From Hyphococcus sp. (GTDB taxonomy: Bacteria; Pseudomonadota; Alphaproteobacteria; Caulobacterales; Parvularculaceae), in the NCBI GenBank assembly GCA_021776415.1, contig JAJFFY010000081.1:54598-118597 (forward strand): a DNA stretch of 64,000 bases, read 5' to 3'. Made by a program: the position numbers and the translations under genes. Below, in pieces: positions 62,625 to 64,000 of this stretch (position 1 is the stretch's first letter; each line of letters begins with the position of its first letter). The notes beneath the pieces were generated by a model. The model ran no database searches, had not been told where the DNA came from, and saw only the letters and a program-made list of their open reading frames with translations.

Positions 62625-64000
62625 ATGAGCGTAAAACCCAAGAGCGAGAAGCCTGACAAAGATATGCTTGTCTCGCATATTTACGCCACCACCATCGCGC
62701 CGGAAAATTATGATTCCCTGATGGATTCGATAGAGTTCTTTGTCGGCGCCGGCAAAGCCGCGCCGGCCGATCTCGCACTCGATAGTCATTTCCAAACCGC
62801 GCTGAAGATCCTGAACCGCATGGGCAGGCGGCGCCGGGAACAAAAACGCGAAGACGCCCTCGTCCGCAACGCCCCGGGACCCACTTATGTAACCACTGCA
62901 TGCGGGCGGATTACAACAATGAATAACGCCGCCAAGGCGCCCTTGCCATCACAGCCTACAACACTTCAGGATTTGAATATCGACGATGAAGTGCTTGCCC
63001 GGCTGTTCGGCTGGATGGAAAATGAGAGCGAGGCTGGCGCCGACATATTCATCGAACCGGCGATGATCGGCGAGCCGGCGCAAAGCAGTTGCATCATTGC
63101 GCGGCGCCTGACGCCCCTGAACGACACCGTTGAGGAAAAAGCCGAAGGCCTTGAACATTTTTTTGTAACCACGGTCGAGCTGCGATTTTGTCCCCAGCGA
63201 GCACAGCATTTCCTGGCGGCTTTTGAGCTGACAGAAGCCGAAATGGATGTCGCCATCGACCTCGCTAATGGCGTCAGCCCGACAGATATCGCCAATAAGC
63301 GCAAGACATCGATCAATACCGTCAGAGCACAAATCAAAGCAGTTCTGCGCAAAACCAATACGACCGGTGTTTCCGACCTGGTGCGGCTCATATGCGGGTT
63401 TTCCGCTGGCCTTGCCGCAGCGATTAACGCCTCAGACGAGCCGGTATCAACAGATCCCGTCTCTAATCTGAGACAGCGTCACATGATGGCCCTGCCCGAT
63501 GGGCGGCAACTTTTTTGGGTGGAACAAGGCGATATGACTGGCCTGCCGGTGATCTGTCTGCACAGTTTTCTGTATGGCGTTGACTGGCCTGATGACGCCG
63601 TTGAAGCGCTTGCCAGCAAGCATTTGCGAGTCATTTCGATCTCTCGCCCAGGCTTCGGCGCATCGGACTTTGCTCCATCCGCCTATGGCGATGACCTCCT
63701 CAACACCGTGGCAAACGATATCCGCCAGCTGATGGATCATTTGGGAATTGAGCGGGCCATCATTATGGGCCATGTCATAGGGTCGGTTTACGCCTTGCGC
63801 TTCGCACTCCTCCACCCTGCCCGCGTAGCGGCGTTGCTTGCCGTTTCTCATGCGCCGATCTGGCGCGATGAATGGCTCGAGCAACTACCAAAACGTCAGC
63901 GCATTATCGCCCGCATTACCCAGCATGCGCCACACCTTCTGCCTTTTGTTACGCGCGCTGGCGTTGCGCTTATTGACGCCGGCTACCTCGAGCAATTTGT
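62625..64000 (+). CDS. LuxR-type HTH regulator fused to a nucleophile-less alpha/beta hydrolase domain (partial)
   Basis: Open from ATG 62625 to the window edge, 458 codons with no stop; the rest lies outside. Residues 1-195 are an N-terminal region of unknown fold. About 200-258 is a LuxR-type helix-turn-helix: FELTEAEMDVAIDLANGVSP, then TVRAQIKAVLRKTNTTGVSD. From about 285 it is an alpha/beta hydrolase (LPDGRQLFWVEQGDMTGLPV, RPGFGASDF). The nucleophile elbow reads MGHVIGS: Val at residue 384 replaces the catalytic Ser of GHSxG. It may sense a ligand instead of hydrolysing it. GGAA is a weak Shine-Dalgarno. The 130-base gap after recG shows no other feature. Confidence 0.85.
   Translation, partial: MSVKPKSEKPDKDMLVSHIYATTIAPENYDSLMDSIEFFVGAGKAAPADLALDSHFQTALKILNRMGRRRREQKREDALVRNAPGPTYVTTACGRITTMNNAAKAPLPSQPTTLQDLNIDDEVLARLFGWMENESEAGADIFIEPAMIGEPAQSSCIIARRLTPLNDTVEEKAEGLEHFFVTTVELRFCPQRAQHFLAAFELTEAEMDVAIDLANGVSPTDIANKRKTSINTVRAQIKAVLRKTNTTGVSDLVRLICGFSAGLAAAINASDEPVSTDPVSNLRQRHMMALPDGRQLFWVEQGDMTGLPVICLHSFLYGVDWPDDAVEALASKHLRVISISRPGFGASDFAPSAYGDDLLNTVANDIRQLMDHLGIERAIIMGHVIGSVYALRFALLHPARVAALLAVSHAPIWRDEWLEQLPKRQRIIARITQHAPHLLPFVTRAGVALIDAGYLEQF

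Overview
The window reads as chromosomal DNA of an alphaproteobacterium. The evidence is a C4-pathway 5-aminolevulinate synthase, a System I cytochrome c maturation cluster, a PleD/PopA-like REC-REC-GGDEF protein, SdhE beside RecG and Mfd, and queuosine genes around CsaA. A Caulobacterales/Parvularculales-like lineage is my guess from protein style only; no search was possible.

Left part (about 166-12210): an integrative island sits in the 3' end of a tRNA-Leu(CAG) gene. It carries a P4-type integrase, a protein of unknown function that ends in an SSB-like DDDIPF tip, AlpA, a HTH/Cys-cluster protein, a second tyrosine recombinase and a type I restriction-modification operon (hsdM, fic, hsdS, hsdR). 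A fic gene splits hsdM from hsdS. Between fic and hsdS lies a 36-codon copy of the hsdM 3' end. Matching pairs of TGTTGGTA sites lie inside both ends, and a degenerate copy of the tRNA 3' end marks the right border. A multiply frameshifted pseudogene follows.

Middle left (13.1-28.1 kb): a MacB/LolD-like ABC exporter with its adaptor; a 5'-truncated DUF885 peptidase; tRNA-Lys; a tightly packed seven-gene operon (queF, cyclophilin, Nudix, cysE, queA, csaA, tgt); tRNA-Phe; a secreted M20 peptidase; and hemA.

Centre (28.2-40.8 kb): this is the most striking region. Leftward genes encode a membrane b-type diheme protein, an 18-heme cytochrome c, a cytochrome c with 21 CXXCH plus one CXXXCH, a large outer-membrane barrel carrying SPOR and TPR segments, and then hemA. 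Rightward genes encode CcmF, CcmG, CcmH, CcmI and a membrane-anchored 2Fe-S-cluster flavoprotein. Together they look like a trans-envelope electron conduit with its own heme supply and cytochrome assembly genes. In the larger cytochrome, 18 successive heme motifs lie exactly 23 residues apart, which suggests a periodic, wire-like heme chain. I know no described system with this gene set. The direction of electron flow and the partner are unknown.

Right part (40.8-64 kb): a LytS/LytTR two-component pair; a lipoprotein alpha/beta hydrolase; an operon of a GabD-like dehydrogenase, a sulfite oxidase-like molybdoenzyme and a monoheme cytochrome; a secreted glycosidase-like protein; a membrane protein of unknown function; a histidine phosphatase; a TPR-VanY peptidase; a c-di-GMP effector-like protein; mfd; an APC permease; sdhE; recG; and, cut by the window edge, a LuxR-type regulator fused to a hydrolase domain that has lost its nucleophile.
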